NCBI RefSeq assembly: GCF_020889785.1
Contig: NZ_JACMYK010000044.1
Location: 1 to 50,311 of the forward strand
Reading direction: 5' to 3'
Source: Bradyrhizobium acaciae
GTDB taxonomy: Bacteria; Pseudomonadota; Alphaproteobacteria; Rhizobiales; Xanthobacteraceae
Length of the DNA: 50,311 nucleotides
A program made the position numbers and the translations under genes. The notes beneath the pieces were generated by a model that saw only the letters and a list, made by a program, of their open reading frames with translations, did not search any database and was not told the origin of the DNA. Positions 50,134 to 50,311 of this stretch are shown here, piece by piece. Numbering within the stretch: position 1 is the first letter of the stretch; each line of letters begins with the position of its first letter.

Positions 50134-50311
<178 letters not shown>

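Overview
This is high-GC alphaproteobacterial DNA, most likely from a Bradyrhizobium or a close relative in the Nitrobacteraceae. The evidence is the codon use, the many palindromic intergenic repeats of the type common in that group (CGTCATTGCGAG, CGTCATTCCGGG, CGTCATCCTGAGG and CCCCTCACCC families), small alphaproteobacterial families (DUF3126 next to cysE, Usg-like) and groES behind a CIRCE operator. The species call is inference, because no 16S gene is present.

Layout. 1-11.4 kb is mostly housekeeping and small conserved genes: a cut-off glycine-rich exported protein, a small exported protein, a possible ribbon-helix-helix protein, a gamma-carbonic anhydrase, small membrane proteins, DUF3126 and cysE, a polytopic membrane protein overlapping an alpha/beta hydrolase, a zinc-finger protein, a frameshifted FAD monooxygenase, a lipoprotein, tRNA-Leu(TAA) and a PilZ protein.

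11.5-27.7 kb looks like a peptide and amino-acid scavenging region. It holds a family 5 solute-binding protein, an M20 peptidase, a tandem glycine riboswitch in front of a D-amino-acid-dehydrogenase-like flavoenzyme, a second M20 enzyme, then two permeases and a fused two-domain ATPase. After these come an M81 (MlrC-like) metallopeptidase, a third M20 amidohydrolase and an amidase. A sigma-54 promoter with a possible NtrC site precedes the permeases, which suggests nitrogen control. A crotonase and a lipase-like hydrolase follow.

27.7-33.5 kb carries general metabolism: quinone oxidoreductase, HCCA-isomerase-like protein, glutathione transferase, short core-type methionine synthase, gpt and a CinA-type protein, separated by repeats.

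33.6-41.8 kb contains the Anbu locus: circularly permuted ATP-grasp, alpha-E protein, transglutaminase and, after a 3.3-kb insert (CMD protein, GYD protein, orphan solute-binding protein), the Anbu proteasome-like peptidase. A frameshifted SDR follows. An MFS exporter and a NupC-type nucleoside transporter come next.

44.8-48.2 kb is a visibly AT-richer foreign block starting at a 3' fragment of tRNA-Ser. It carries a TcmP/three-Cys-motif (DUF5131) gene pair, a small cysteine-containing ORF, a secreted protein and the C-terminal end of a phage tape-measure gene. Host sequence resumes with a repeat, a cupin protein with a histone-H1-like tail, usg, and groES-groEL (groEL runs off the window).

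The strongest leads are the riboswitch-controlled flavoenzyme inside a probable nitrogen-regulated peptide operon, the uncharacterised TcmP-DUF5131 pair beside the tRNA fragment, and the split Anbu/ATP-grasp locus.
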